Part shown: in pieces, positions 1 through 9,390 of the stretch
Layout of the letters: each line of letters begins with the position of its first letter
How positions within the stretch are numbered: position 1 is the stretch's first letter
Origin: Pelosinus fermentans
GTDB taxonomy: Bacteria > Bacillota > Negativicutes > DSM-13327
DNA: 50,147 nucleotides
Direction: 5' to 3'
NCBI GenBank assembly: GCA_002434245.1
Contig: DJJR01000052.1
Location: 1 to 50,147, forward strand
Notes under the pieces: model-generated
What the model saw: the letters and a program-made list of their open reading frames with translations, nothing else
The model's database searches: none
Told to the model about the DNA's origin: nothing
Made by a program: the position numbers and the translations under genes

Positions 1-194
1 TATTTTTAGTGCGACAGCCCCTCTATTTTGAACGTGTAAATTCCTCCTAAAAATTACATTTGCAGTTCTGATGCTTACGGTCTCCATATGAGGTATATCG
101 GTAAAAAAAGACATTGACTTTCACCCTCATTGCCCTCAAAATTTCGAGACTATACTCTGTAATCTCTCGTAGCATCATTGCATACTAGAGATCA

Positions 195-1946
195 TTACAT
201 CAAAACACTCTCTAGTTTCTGCATTATTGCTTTTTCTCTTTCCTCTAAGAATCTTCCAAAATTTATTATCCCTAGATCAATATTCATAGGGATAAAATGC
301 TTATTTTTATAATCATTTACTGCTTCAGCAGGAATAGTTTCATCAATCCACTTATTAAAATCCATGTTGCTCTTTTCAATATTCGGTATTGCCTCTAAAA
401 GTTGCAAATTACCAATATAATTATAATTACCAATATAATCATCAATGTTATCCGCAGACACTCCATGTTTTTCTAATTTCTTTTTTGTAAATCCACTCTT
501 AGGAAATACGTGGTCTATGTGAAAGTTATTTCGTAAATCGGCCCATGGATACAAAATTGACATAATAACCAAAACATCACCGTGTCCATATTTGCTGAAC
601 ATCAAGTTATTTACATCTTCATTGGTGAACACTAATGTGCGATTGCTACCCTTAAAGTAGCTGGTAATTTTCTCTAACGGAAACTCCCCAGTGTCATTCT
701 TAATAATAATATCGCGAACAGGTTTTAATACACCATCAGGCATAAAGCTAAACACTCTTTTCAATAAAGAAAGAGTAAGCCATTTTTTAATTTTCGCTCT
801 ATCATTAATTTTTGAGCTACTACTTTCAAAATTATCTGGTAATCCAATATGTTTTAAATAGTATGCAATGGGAATAATCAAGTTATTAGATGTGATATTC
901 TCTCTACTAAAACCAAAACTAGAAATTAAACGTATTGCATCTCTAATAGCTTTTGTTATATCTTCCCAGCTATCTTGTATTTTCAACATATTACTTTTAT
1001 TGAAGTTATCAACCTTAAATGATATATCACTAAAATCACTCAATACCAAACAAGCTTTTAAAACAAAATCTTTATTAACATTAAACCCTCGTCCAATCTC
1101 ATTAATCTCATCAACAAACTTATTGATTTCTTCTCTAGCATCCCTTTTATCCCATTGAGCAGTAGCAAAAGATAATAACAAATCAGAATAGTTTAATGTA
1201 GTGCCACCACTATTTACACGAATGAAGATATTTAAGACCTTATCTAATTCTTCACTTTGCTCTAGGTAATAACTGATTATGGCAGTAGTATGTATTACTG
1301 AATGAAGTTTAAACAATGCTCTATTGGCAAACTTAGCTTTAGCCTTATCCGAATTGGAGGACAACTCATTTTCAATTAAATACTCATTAACCTCGCTTTG
1401 TTCTTTTAGATCTAAAATTTCCCCTACTGGGAACCAATGATGATCAGTATCATTCTCATCATTTTTGGCTTCGCTCTCTGTCAAAAACACAAAATCATAT
1501 TCGTATTCAGAATCCTCTGATGTTGCTAAAAGATTTAAGTACAGCTTTTTTACAGGATATGCTTGCTCATTATCCCAGCGTTTATAGGATAATTTATAAG
1601 CATATGAACCTTTTAATCCGATGTAGAGAGAGGTTAATCTTTGTTGACCATCAAGCACTGCAATAACATCTTCACTACCGCTCAAATCGGCCTTTTCATT
1701 ATGCCTTTTTTTACGTTGGTGATAATCTCTTAAAAATTCATAGAATTTGAACTCTTTGGTATTTTCCTTTGAAACTTTCCAAAATAAAAAAGCATTGATA
1801 GGATAATCTCTCATTAAACTATCAAATAGCATTGTAATTTGGTCTGTACTCCATACAAATTCCCTTTGAATTGATGGCAACAAATATTTTTTAGAATGAA
1901 TATTTGTTATTACCTCATTTATTGTAAGCGGTGTTTGAAATGACAT
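195..1946 (-). CDS. DUF262/DUF1524 (GmrSD-like) restriction protein
   Basis: 583 aa. The N-terminal half is a DUF262 (GmrS-like, ParB/sulfiredoxin-fold NTPase) domain: the family signature DGQQR is at residues 99-103, preceded by a typical IQREFVW segment near 26-32. The C-terminal part is a DUF1524 HNH-nuclease domain with an HIDHVFPK motif starting at H476 and N-rich downstream residues. Known relatives are type IV restriction enzymes that cut modified phage DNA, here with both parts in one chain. Length is normal for the fused form. The ATG has an upstream AG-rich site. It is transcribed in the same direction as the upstream five-gene operon but is separated from it by about 315 bases, so it is probably its own unit. 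The family is clear; the substrate (modified DNA) is inferred from the family. Confidence 0.88.
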   Translation of the reverse strand: MSFQTPLTINEVITNIHSKKYLLPSIQREFVWSTDQITMLFDSLMRDYPINAFLFWKVSKENTKEFKFYEFLRDYHQRKKRHNEKADLSGSEDVIAVLDGQQRLTSLYIGLKGSYAYKLSYKRWDNEQAYPVKKLYLNLLATSEDSEYEYDFVFLTESEAKNDENDTDHHWFPVGEILDLKEQSEVNEYLIENELSSNSDKAKAKFANRALFKLHSVIHTTAIISYYLEQSEELDKVLNIFIRVNSGGTTLNYSDLLLSFATAQWDKRDAREEINKFVDEINEIGRGFNVNKDFVLKACLVLSDFSDISFKVDNFNKSNMLKIQDSWEDITKAIRDAIRLISSFGFSRENITSNNLIIPIAYYLKHIGLPDNFESSSSKINDRAKIKKWLTLSLLKRVFSFMPDGVLKPVRDIIIKNDTGEFPLEKITSYFKGSNRTLVFTNEDVNNLMFSKYGHGDVLVIMSILYPWADLRNNFHIDHVFPKSGFTKKKLEKHGVSADNIDDYIGNYNYIGNLQLLEAIPNIEKSNMDFNKWIDETIPAEAVNDYKNKHFIPMNIDLGIINFGRFLEEREKAIMQKLESVLM

Positions 1947-2262
1947 AATTTTTCTCCTCTTATCCGAAATATCTTGAGCTATGAATCAAGCTCTACAAAG
2001 TTTCCTTAAATCAGTAAGCTATGGGCATCCTCCTTTTGCAACGTGCTTTCTTCGCTAGATTTTTATATTATGACCGCCAAATTCACTGTTTAAATAGATA
2101 CCGCTTAATAGTTAGGGTCAAGTCATTTCAAAAAATATTTACTACAGTATATTCATATTGATGCCGAATCTCTTGATTAATTATTTGGCGTTTTTCTTAT
2201 CTATACCTCTGCAAGACTTTTCAATCCTGATTTTGTTGCGTTCCAGTCTCTTTCAGAGGATG
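1947..2262. other. Intergenic stretch, no gene seen
   Basis: About 315 bases between the DUF262 gene and the five-gene operon. I see only a short GAGCT/AGCTC hairpin near 1976-1994, probably in the leader of the DUF262 gene, and no convincing coding frame or strong terminator. Confidence 0.4.
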
Positions 2263-3690
2263 CTATAGAATAAGTATAGCTTCATCATTTACCATAAATT
2301 CATCAAATTTTTCGAAATCCTTAAATAAAATGTGCTTACCAAATAACAGTGCAAAGTCAGCTAATGCAAAACTAGCTTTTTCATAACTTTGGACTTCAAG
2401 GCAGGCATCAATAGACAAAAAACATTTACTAAAATCTTGTTTCCGCTCCTTTAATCGTTGCTCTATATAGTTCTCAAATTCCTCACGATTTGACTTCATA
2501 GTTGTATATGCAGCTTCACAAAGGGCTACAACACGAGCACTTTCTTTTTTAGTGAGTTGAGCATTTTTCGTAATCGCTAAGCTAGTCTGATATATGTTAG
2601 ATGCTACTATATATCCAATGACACTTCCAACAACTGCTCCAGCTGGGCCAAACACCATTCCTGCTGCTGCTCCTGAATAAATACTAGACATCGTGCTTAC
2701 TCCATTTTGTCCAATCCTTTGAGCAGCCTCTTCTCCTGAAATTTCTCCTTTTATATATTGATATACACTAACTCCTGATTCTATTGCACCAGCAGCGACA
2801 GATGTCGCAACACTCCCGTTGGCTAATGCCTGCATTCCAAACTCTTTAGCACCCATTCGCAAAAGTGCACCAGTTGCACCAACTCCACCACTTTTACAAC
2901 CCGCTTTTACTGCCTCTTTTCCAGTTTGAATAGCAGCCTCTTTAAATGCGATCTCTCCATTATTCATCGCTACACCGTTCTTAACTAGTGATATTGCACC
3001 ACCTAAAATAGCTCCTGCTAATGCCGCTTGAGCAGTAACGGCCCCCAATTCTGAAGCAGCACTTTGAACCTTGCGCAAAGTCGCATATAATTCAGGGTTT
3101 TCTGTTGCAAAAATATTTTCGTTATACGTAGTGCCACTAGATGTTACTTCACCGTACCTTAGTTCACCAGTTACATTACATGCAGTATCAGCATGCCCTT
3201 CTGCTGAAACTAAACCCTTCTGAGCATGTCGCTCGGATAATCCTTTAGCAACGGACTGAACATGCTCTGCTTTATCCTTAGGCACTAATTTCATCATATC
3301 ATTATATTTATCGTCTTTTAAGTAACTAACAAGCAAAGTAGAGCTATCTGAAGACTTAGCCTGTACCTTTGCCAGAATTTGTTCGCCTTTTTTCAAAAGA
3401 ATATCTGCAGATCCATGCGGATCTCCATTTGCTGCTGTAACATTAGCTCTAATCGTTGAACCATGTAAAGCAGCATCAGCGTTAAATTTAGCAGCCTCAA
3501 TATATTCAAATAAATTACCTTTTTTGAAATTAACAGACACTGCATCAAGTTTTTCCGCAGCTATTTTAAATAAATCCATCCCATCAATCATTTCGTCAGT
3601 TGCCGCTGAAATATTGTCCGTTACATAGGCTCCATACTGCGTTGCTATAAATTGTTGGTTTTGCTCTTTTTTCTTTTCCATATCTTTCAC
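2263..3690 (-). CDS. Putative PD-(D/E)XK-like nuclease with C-terminal glycine-zipper region
   Basis: 475 aa, family not recognised. Residues 58-115 resemble a restriction-endonuclease fold: E65 in a helix, D96 in a GSADILL strand, and a VQAK motif at Q110-K112, which would fit a D-QxK active site as in Mrr-type enzymes. Residues about 210-380 are rich in Gly/Ala with repeated GxxxG-like spacing and look like glycine-zipper, membrane-inserting or pore-like segments. The C-terminus (390-475) is charged and helical. The GTG start overlaps the stop of the upstream 330-aa gene by 4 bases (GTGA), showing translational coupling; an ATG three codons later is an alternative. It is the last gene of the five-gene operon. 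The nuclease-plus-membrane reading is inference from motifs only. Confidence 0.5.
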   Translation of the reverse strand: MKDMEKKKEQNQQFIATQYGAYVTDNISAATDEMIDGMDLFKIAAEKLDAVSVNFKKGNLFEYIEAAKFNADAALHGSTIRANVTAANGDPHGSADILLKKGEQILAKVQAKSSDSSTLLVSYLKDDKYNDMMKLVPKDKAEHVQSVAKGLSERHAQKGLVSAEGHADTACNVTGELRYGEVTSSGTTYNENIFATENPELYATLRKVQSAASELGAVTAQAALAGAILGGAISLVKNGVAMNNGEIAFKEAAIQTGKEAVKAGCKSGGVGATGALLRMGAKEFGMQALANGSVATSVAAGAIESGVSVYQYIKGEISGEEAAQRIGQNGVSTMSSIYSGAAAGMVFGPAGAVVGSVIGYIVASNIYQTSLAITKNAQLTKKESARVVALCEAAYTTMKSNREEFENYIEQRLKERKQDFSKCFLSIDACLEVQSYEKASFALADFALLFGKHILFKDFEKFDEFMVNDEAILIL

Positions 3691-4679
3691 CTATGAACTA
3701 ACAGATTACGACCTTCGATCAGTGCTTGGTTATAATCCATAGTTAGTGCGCCATCCTTAGTAAGTATTGGGGTTTCTAATAGAATTTTCATTACTTGAGC
3801 AAACTGGACATTATTATGAACTATTTGCTTTTCCATATCATTATATGTTTTGTAATCAACACCAGATGTTTCTATCACTCTATCCAAACTTACCAATGCT
3901 TGATCCATACGTAAAGACACTTCATTAATTAATTGAATAAATTCTGACGACACATTACCGATTGCTATCAATATTGATTTAGCACCATTCACTTCTTCAG
4001 TGGCAGTCATCGCTTCTGCATAATTACTTTTAGCTTCAGCGAGATTTTCTGCTGCTTTAGCAGCAAATATGATGCCACCAACTGCAAGAAGTGGACCAGC
4101 TACTATGCCTCCTAAAACTGCCATTCCTCCTGCCATCCCTAACCCACCAGCTGCAAGCGAACCGCCACCAAACCAAGCTAAAGTTGCGTTAGTCGCAGCT
4201 GCACCAGCAAGAGAACTAATGGCCGTACCAGTTGAAGCTGCTGCTAACATTGTAGCACCTCCATATGTAGCTACACCTACTAAAGCCCCCGTACCTAAAG
4301 CCGCCACGCCTCCAGCTATAACTTCGCCCGCTTTAAGTGATACATTTTTCATTTTTATTAACTCTTCTTTTGTAATATTTATGGAACCTACTTCTGCTTT
4401 TCCAGTAATCTTAACGTTACGTATTTTTTCAAAGCTTTCAACAAAATGTCCCAACTGATTATCCCAGGTTTCCAATTTTATTTGACCCAAAATTGTAAGC
4501 TGATTAGTTGTTTTAATTCTTGAATTTTCAAGTTCTTGCTTTGCAGTGTTAAATATTCGTCTTGCTTTTGAACTTAACCGCTCAGCTTCCTTATTATCTT
4601 CTTTTGCATCCAGGCCCTTTTTTACACCGTATCCTGCAGCAGCAACTGCGGCGGCAGCTAACAAAAATGGAATAGGCAT
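3687..4679 (-). CDS. Glycine-zipper membrane-like protein of unknown function
   Basis: 330 aa, not recognised. It starts with a short hydrophobic segment (residues 3-17, Ala-rich), followed by a helical, coiled-coil-like region (about 25-95). A long Gly/Ala-rich stretch at roughly 115-210 has many small-xxx-small repeats, as in membrane-inserting alpha-helical hairpins of apolipoprotein-L or alpha-pore-forming proteins. The rest (210-330) is again helical. The ATG has a strong AGGAGG site 8 bases upstream. It is coupled by a 4-base overlap to the downstream nuclease-like gene, which has a similar Gly/Ala-rich region, suggesting the two proteins form one membrane-associated complex. Function is not known; the membrane role is inference. 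Confidence 0.5.
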   Translation of the reverse strand: MPIPFLLAAAAVAAAGYGVKKGLDAKEDNKEAERLSSKARRIFNTAKQELENSRIKTTNQLTILGQIKLETWDNQLGHFVESFEKIRNVKITGKAEVGSINITKEELIKMKNVSLKAGEVIAGGVAALGTGALVGVATYGGATMLAAASTGTAISSLAGAAATNATLAWFGGGSLAAGGLGMAGGMAVLGGIVAGPLLAVGGIIFAAKAAENLAEAKSNYAEAMTATEEVNGAKSILIAIGNVSSEFIQLINEVSLRMDQALVSLDRVIETSGVDYKTYNDMEKQIVHNNVQFAQVMKILLETPILTKDGALTMDYNQALIEGRNLLVHR

Positions 4680-4699
4680 TTTGTAAACCTCCTACTTTT

Positions 4700-4996
4700 C
4701 TAATCATTTTTTCTTGGAGAACGTTCATACCCAGCAACTCTTCTCATATAATCACAAGCGTCTTTATTTAATTGATAGAATTCCATGCGTGTAAATTGCT
4801 GATGATATATCTTCTCGTACATTGAGTCTACACGGCATATATCTGGACGTTTTCCATAAATTGAACACATATTAGCCTTTGTGAGGTACTTACAGATCCC
4901 ATCTCCTCTATTATAAGCTTGTAGCTCTTGTAATAAATATACTTGTCGACAACATTGTCCACAACGTTCACAAGGAAACTTAAACTCCTTAAACAA
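4700..4996 (-). CDS. YkgJ-family cysteine cluster protein
   Basis: 98 aa. Cysteines follow the YkgJ (CxCxxCC) pattern: the motif CERCGQCC near residues 9-16, then a GICKYL cysteine, a CSIYGKRPDICR segment in the middle and a late single Cys. YkgJ proteins are small proposed Zn/Fe-S-binding proteins whose biochemistry is poorly defined. The start is TTG with an AAGGAG site six bases upstream. It sits 20 bases upstream of the glycine-zipper gene and about 100 bases after the 384-aa gene, in the middle of the cryptic operon. A YkgJ protein in such a setting is unusual and may supply a metal-binding or redox function to the system (inference). Confidence 0.75.
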   Translation of the reverse strand: MFKEFKFPCERCGQCCRQVYLLQELQAYNRGDGICKYLTKANMCSIYGKRPDICRVDSMYEKIYHQQFTRMEFYQLNKDACDYMRRVAGYERSPRKND

Positions 4997-5093
4997 TTTT
5001 AACTCCTTCTTATAACCCCATTTGCCTAGTTATAACTAAAATTGCAGTACTTTAATATCCATTACTCTTCCATACAAACATCTTCATGAAACT

Positions 5094-6248
5094 TCAAGCT
5101 CCATTAATACATTCTTTAATAACTTCAAGAAACTCATTGTCAAACCCAAAATATACTGCAATTACTGCAGTAATCCTCGCATTAAATATTAATAATCTAT
5201 ATTGTCCCGTAGCGTTTTTGTAATGAGTTACATCTTCCCAGCAAGTCACGTTATTAGTAGTTGCTAACACTATCACACGCTTAGCGTCAAATCCGTCTTT
5301 TGATAAATGATGTTGTACTTTCTCAATTGTTGAACTAGACACCGTTGTAGTCGAATAGCATTTTGCATCTACTGTGAATTGATCCACCAATAACTCATCT
5401 AAATACTCTTGCAACGGTATAGTAATTTTATCTGCCTTTCCTGCACCAGCAGCATTTACAGTAACACGACTCAGATGAGGATAAATTCGCCATAAATTTT
5501 TCAATCTATATTTCTCTATAACACGAATTTGAATCTCTTGGAGGAAAAAATTAGTTAATTCATTTTCAACAGCTTGCCAAGTGGCTTGGCTCCCTAACTT
5601 TAGTACCTCTGCTTCTACTTCACTAACACGACGTAACTTTTCAATAATCAAGTTAGATGATGGTAAATCTCTTAATATATAAATTTCATCATTAAATCCA
5701 TTAGTAATAATTTTTATGCCATCGAATCTAATTAGGGAATCAGGATATTTCAGATTTTCAGAGTTTCCAAAGATAATATTAACAACTGTATTAGTTGATT
5801 CATTATCTAGCATTAAGTCTGCACTTCCAAAACAATCAAAAAACATAAGATACTCTTTTCCACTTACATTTAGTATCTTTTTATCTAGGAAACCATCGAT
5901 TGATTTTACTGTGCATCCAGTAGCCTGTACCTGCTCTATGACCTTATTAGTCATTTTTTCATAATCTACCCTAACAAGTTCTTTGTTGCGTTTCAAAGTA
6001 ATTACAATATCATCATAATCATATTCACATCCGCAATTAGGGCATTGTACTACCTCATCCTTTTTTTGATATGGAATTTCAAATTCTGTTCTACATCCAA
6101 GCATTCTATCAGATAGAGAGTAACCATTCCGCCCTTTACAAAAAGCAATATTGACTTCAGCAATTTGAACGTAACCTAATCTACACAGTTCCTCAATATT
6201 CTTTGGAATTTCCCCCTCGAACCGTGTACCTAACTTAGGTAGCCTCAT
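5094..6248 (-). CDS. Zinc-ribbon protein with putative (D/E)xK nuclease domain
   Basis: 384 aa, family not recognised. The N-terminal third has a possible zinc-binding set (C37, C52, C69, C72), the last pair in a CPNCGC motif. The C-terminal third contains a VDAK motif (D294-K296) preceded by D289 and followed by a Ser/Thr-rich turn, then an alternating strand-helix pattern containing VIVLATT. This is what a PD-(D/E)XK restriction-like core looks like, but it is inference. Its ATG overlaps the stop of the 443-aa gene by one base (TAATG), so the two are translationally coupled and probably work together. The residues most worth testing are D289, D294 and K296. Confidence 0.5.
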   Translation of the reverse strand: MRLPKLGTRFEGEIPKNIEELCRLGYVQIAEVNIAFCKGRNGYSLSDRMLGCRTEFEIPYQKKDEVVQCPNCGCEYDYDDIVITLKRNKELVRVDYEKMTNKVIEQVQATGCTVKSIDGFLDKKILNVSGKEYLMFFDCFGSADLMLDNESTNTVVNIIFGNSENLKYPDSLIRFDGIKIITNGFNDEIYILRDLPSSNLIIEKLRRVSEVEAEVLKLGSQATWQAVENELTNFFLQEIQIRVIEKYRLKNLWRIYPHLSRVTVNAAGAGKADKITIPLQEYLDELLVDQFTVDAKCYSTTTVSSSTIEKVQHHLSKDGFDAKRVIVLATTNNVTCWEDVTHYKNATGQYRLLIFNARITAVIAVYFGFDNEFLEVIKECINGA

Positions 6249-7579
6249 TAATTTGTCTCCTTTGATTCTAATATGCGTACACCTGTTTTACTATCTAACA
6301 AACGAATCAAACTCTGCCTTTTTTTTATACCTCCGCCTTGTCCGCTAATGTATACATAAACTAATTCATCCACTTTAACAAAACGCAATACAAAAATATG
6401 TTCTTTCTCCTTATCCTTAATCTTATATCTAATTTTCAACCTATCAATAATCGATTGAGAAATAATAGAGAACCAAGTAAGATTACCGAATTCTTCTTTT
6501 AATGTTTCAGCCAAAGCAATATTACTTGCTTTTTGAATAATCATATTAGGTGCACCATTAAATGGACAATTTTTAAGCTGTATCTCATTCAGAGAAACCC
6601 CTGAGACACTATCATTTAGCAGTTTTGTATATACTGCATTAATTACAGATTGAACATTGCCATCACTTTTCTTCAAATAGTTAACTGGAAATCCTGGCAT
6701 CAATCTGCTAACAATATGATTGGCAAGAGTGCAATAAACCTCTTCTTTTACTATATCTACCGCGCGAACCTTCAACTGTTTCAAACTCAAATTAAATCTT
6801 AATACAATCCAATCGGCATTTGTCCCTACAATATATTCTTCTACCGTTCGCAAACCACTTCTTTGAGTTTCACGCAGGATAAATACAATTATTTCTTCCC
6901 CACTATTAAATACTTTGGGACACTTACTCGATAATTTTGTATCGTTTGATCTCTCATAAGCCTGAAGTATTTCTTCTACTATATTTTCAGTTATTTTAGG
7001 ATTCTTAATGCCAGTAGCAATAAATTGCCTTATTTCAGCTTCCCTTAACGGATCAAGAACAGTTTCCAAATCTGCAGTAAGCACATAATCCTGATAAGCA
7101 TACCTTTCGTAAAGACTTAATAATAGACAAATCTTTAATGTTTCTAAATCTAAGTCATCTGTTAATAAAAATGCAAAAAGGATTTTTTTATCTTGTGCCG
7201 CAGCTTCTATTTCTACAAACCATTTCTCTTGAACCCTATCCTTCAGATAATCTAGGACAACCTCTCGATTAAGGCGAGCAATGAAATGTTTTAAAAGTTG
7301 AAGTACAGTAATATCATCTATAAACTTCTGATCAATTGTATCTTTAATATTTTTCACTTCTAACCGATTGTTTTCTAATATGGCTACTCGAACTTGAGGA
7401 GCCACTGACTTAATTATATCAATACAACTATCCCTATTAATAGCTATTGAAGTGATGGCACTGTAGTCAGTCTCTAGTATATTTTTCCAATCATCTACTG
7501 AAATAGTCTGCAAATAATCCATGTTAGTTTTTATTATAGTCTTCAATATTAAAACATCACCTTTCAAAAAATTATCCAC
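6248..7579 (-). CDS. Hypothetical protein, first gene of the cryptic five-gene operon
   Basis: 443 aa. I do not recognise the family. It is mostly helical with several Leu-rich stretches in the first 230 residues and more strand-like sequence after about 300. There is no signal peptide or obvious membrane segment and no clear nucleotide-binding motif. Near the C-terminus, a GQGGGIKKRQ turn is followed by a short basic segment. The annotated start is GTG with a weak ribosome site; a TTG about 11 codons downstream, after AAAGGTG, is an alternative. It is coupled by TAATG to the zinc-ribbon/nuclease-like gene. The 46-bp palindrome lies just upstream (7640-7685) and may terminate or regulate incoming transcription. 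Confidence 0.5.
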   Translation of the reverse strand: MDNFLKGDVLILKTIIKTNMDYLQTISVDDWKNILETDYSAITSIAINRDSCIDIIKSVAPQVRVAILENNRLEVKNIKDTIDQKFIDDITVLQLLKHFIARLNREVVLDYLKDRVQEKWFVEIEAAAQDKKILFAFLLTDDLDLETLKICLLLSLYERYAYQDYVLTADLETVLDPLREAEIRQFIATGIKNPKITENIVEEILQAYERSNDTKLSSKCPKVFNSGEEIIVFILRETQRSGLRTVEEYIVGTNADWIVLRFNLSLKQLKVRAVDIVKEEVYCTLANHIVSRLMPGFPVNYLKKSDGNVQSVINAVYTKLLNDSVSGVSLNEIQLKNCPFNGAPNMIIQKASNIALAETLKEEFGNLTWFSIISQSIIDRLKIRYKIKDKEKEHIFVLRFVKVDELVYVYISGQGGGIKKRQSLIRLLDSKTGVRILESKETN

Positions 7580-7639
7580 ATTACAATAAACAGTAAACGT
7601 TTTATAGCGGTATCATATTTGACATTCTTATTAGTCGTT

Positions 7640-7685
7640 AAGTTAAAGCCGTAATTCATATATATATGAATTACGGCTTTAACTT
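7640..7685. repeat. 46-bp perfect palindrome upstream of cryptic operon
   Basis: A perfect inverted repeat with no loop bases: 23-base arms centred between 7662 and 7663, with a TATATATA centre and GCCGTAATTC/GAATTACGGC in the arms. As RNA it would be a long hairpin with an A-tract on one side and TTTAA on the other, so it could act as a bidirectional terminator. As DNA it could be a cruciform or a dimeric operator. It lies 61 bases above the first gene of the five-gene operon. Confidence 0.6.
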
Positions 7686-7836
7686 CTTCTTATTGGATTA
7701 AATTCCCTGCCAAAATATTTATTTTTTTGACAAATATGTATTTTTAGGTAAAATTATCAATATTATTAATTTATGTACCTATATTTGTTATTCACAATAC
7801 TCATAATACTCTCGGATTGATCAAATTTATTATATT

Positions 7837-7943
7837 TTACTTTTGCTTGTTCTTTATTTTACGACTTCTAGCCTTTACAAAATTTTCATATGATACATAT
7901 ACATCTTTGACTTTGCACCTACGCTGTCTTCACTAAAAAATTA
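7837..7943 (-). pseudogene. Relic A: decayed C-terminal gene fragment, homologous to relic B
   Basis: On the minus strand an open stretch reads FFSEDSVGAKSK in one frame. After a frameshift it continues as YENFVKARSRKIKN and ends at a TAA at 7837-7839. No start codon is available. The same pattern (FFREDEVDAN, then YKNFV with KAKK) occurs at 14760-14922. Two decayed copies of the same 3' gene end are therefore present in the window. The parent gene family is not recognised. Confidence 0.45.
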
Positions 7944-8035
7944 GGGGAATTCAAGGGAATTCAAGAGTCCAGCTAACTAAAGTCAAGCATAATTTAAAAA
8001 AGATATACATTCTTAAAAAGATAATAGCAAATAAG

Positions 8036-8064
8036 CCTTTCAAAACTACGAATATTTTGAAAGG
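8036..8064. terminator. Hairpin terminator at the 3' side of the IS110 gene
   Basis: A 10-bp perfect stem (CCTTTCAAAA with TTTTGAAAGG) and a 9-base loop, 25 bases past the transposase stop. The plus-strand side is followed by TATTTTTC, so it may mainly block transcription entering the element, or act in both directions. Confidence 0.6.
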
Positions 8065-8088
8065 TATTTTTCATATCTTTCGAAGATA

Positions 8089-9357
8089 TTAAGCAACAGA
8101 TTTTGAAATTTGTTTATACCGTTCTTCTTGCTCTTTCGGTGTAATCATCTCAAAAGGCTTACTGTTTTTTAATACTGAATAAATGATTCTAATCAGCTTG
8201 TTCATAATAGCCCCTAGGGCTTGCTTATTAGCTTTCGATTGGATTTTTTGTTGGTAATACTCATGTAATACAGGATTTACAAACTTCCCCTTAGTGCCTT
8301 TGCGTACCACCACACTGGCAGCTATATAAAGCGCTTTACGCAGAAAGGGAGATCCACGTTTAGTAATTCGGTTCTTGGTTCCTGTAAAATTGCCCGATTG
8401 TTTCACTGAGGGATCGATTCCGCAATAAGCAACCAGTTGTTTTGCATTGTGAAACCGATGGATATCTCCAATTTCACCAGCAATAATTGGAGCGAGCTTT
8501 GAACCGATACCTGGAATACTTTCTAGAAGTGTAATAGTAGGTAAATCGGCAGATAGTAACTCAATCTTCTTCTCGATCTCCTTTATTTTGGAGGTTATAT
8601 GCTGTAGATTGGATACATACACACTTATGACATCAAAATAAGCTTCTAGCATGATACCAATAGACTTAGAATCTTCAACACATTTGATAATGGCCTCATA
8701 CTTTCCCTCACTATATTTTAGCCCTCGCCTAGAAGCAGAACCAATTATATCAATAATGTCTTGTTTTGATGCTTGTTGCAAAGAGTGTGGTGAGGGGTAT
8801 TTAGCCAATAAGGCTAAGGAAGCTTCCGAGGCAATATTAGAAAATATCTTAGGATATGTAGGCATAACCTGCTCCACCGCTGCCGTAAATTGATTCATCA
8901 TATTCACTCGTTGCTCTGCCAAAAGTACTGCTGTACGTGATAATATCTTAAGATTAAGGAAATAGTCATTATGTAGTTTAACCTCCTTTAGAGGCTTGAT
9001 AAAATAAAGTCGAGCAAGTTCTTCTGCGTCCACTTTATCGGTTTTGACTTTTCGAATGAGTGAAGATTTGATAGAATGAGAGATAAGAGGATTGATTAGG
9101 AATACTTTAAATCCTCGGTTGTAAAAGAAGTGGACGATGCGTTGTGAATAGTGGCCAGTCGATTCTAGGACGATTGCTGGCTTACTATGAAAAGCATTCT
9201 CCACTTTTTTTAGTTTTCGTAGTACAAAGTCAAGTCCTTCTTTGTCATTAAATCCTTTAAAGGTTTTAGTGAAAGGCTCACCTTGGGGAGATAATATTGC
9301 ATAATAAGAAAACTCCTTAGCCACATCAATTCCTACAACTGGACATAAATTATACAT
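8089..9357 (-). CDS. IS110 family transposase
   Basis: 422 aa, full length for the family. The N-terminal DEDD RuvC-like domain shows D11 (GIDVAK), E65 (LESTGHY) and the KTDKVDAEELA segment with D107 and D110. The C-terminal Transposase_20 domain has the PGIG helix-hairpin-helix (LLESIPGIG) and the YCGIDPS and KRGSPFLRKAL motifs carrying the conserved serine. The ATG has TAGGAG eight bases upstream. The reading frame is intact, so the element may be active. Known IS110 enzymes cut and paste circular intermediates guided by a structured bridge RNA. Confidence 0.97.
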   Translation of the reverse strand: MYNLCPVVGIDVAKEFSYYAILSPQGEPFTKTFKGFNDKEGLDFVLRKLKKVENAFHSKPAIVLESTGHYSQRIVHFFYNRGFKVFLINPLISHSIKSSLIRKVKTDKVDAEELARLYFIKPLKEVKLHNDYFLNLKILSRTAVLLAEQRVNMMNQFTAAVEQVMPTYPKIFSNIASEASLALLAKYPSPHSLQQASKQDIIDIIGSASRRGLKYSEGKYEAIIKCVEDSKSIGIMLEAYFDVISVYVSNLQHITSKIKEIEKKIELLSADLPTITLLESIPGIGSKLAPIIAGEIGDIHRFHNAKQLVAYCGIDPSVKQSGNFTGTKNRITKRGSPFLRKALYIAASVVVRKGTKGKFVNPVLHEYYQQKIQSKANKQALGAIMNKLIRIIYSVLKNSKPFEMITPKEQEERYKQISKSVA

Positions 9358-9390
9358 AGCAAAACTCCTACAAGATAAATTAAAGGATTA

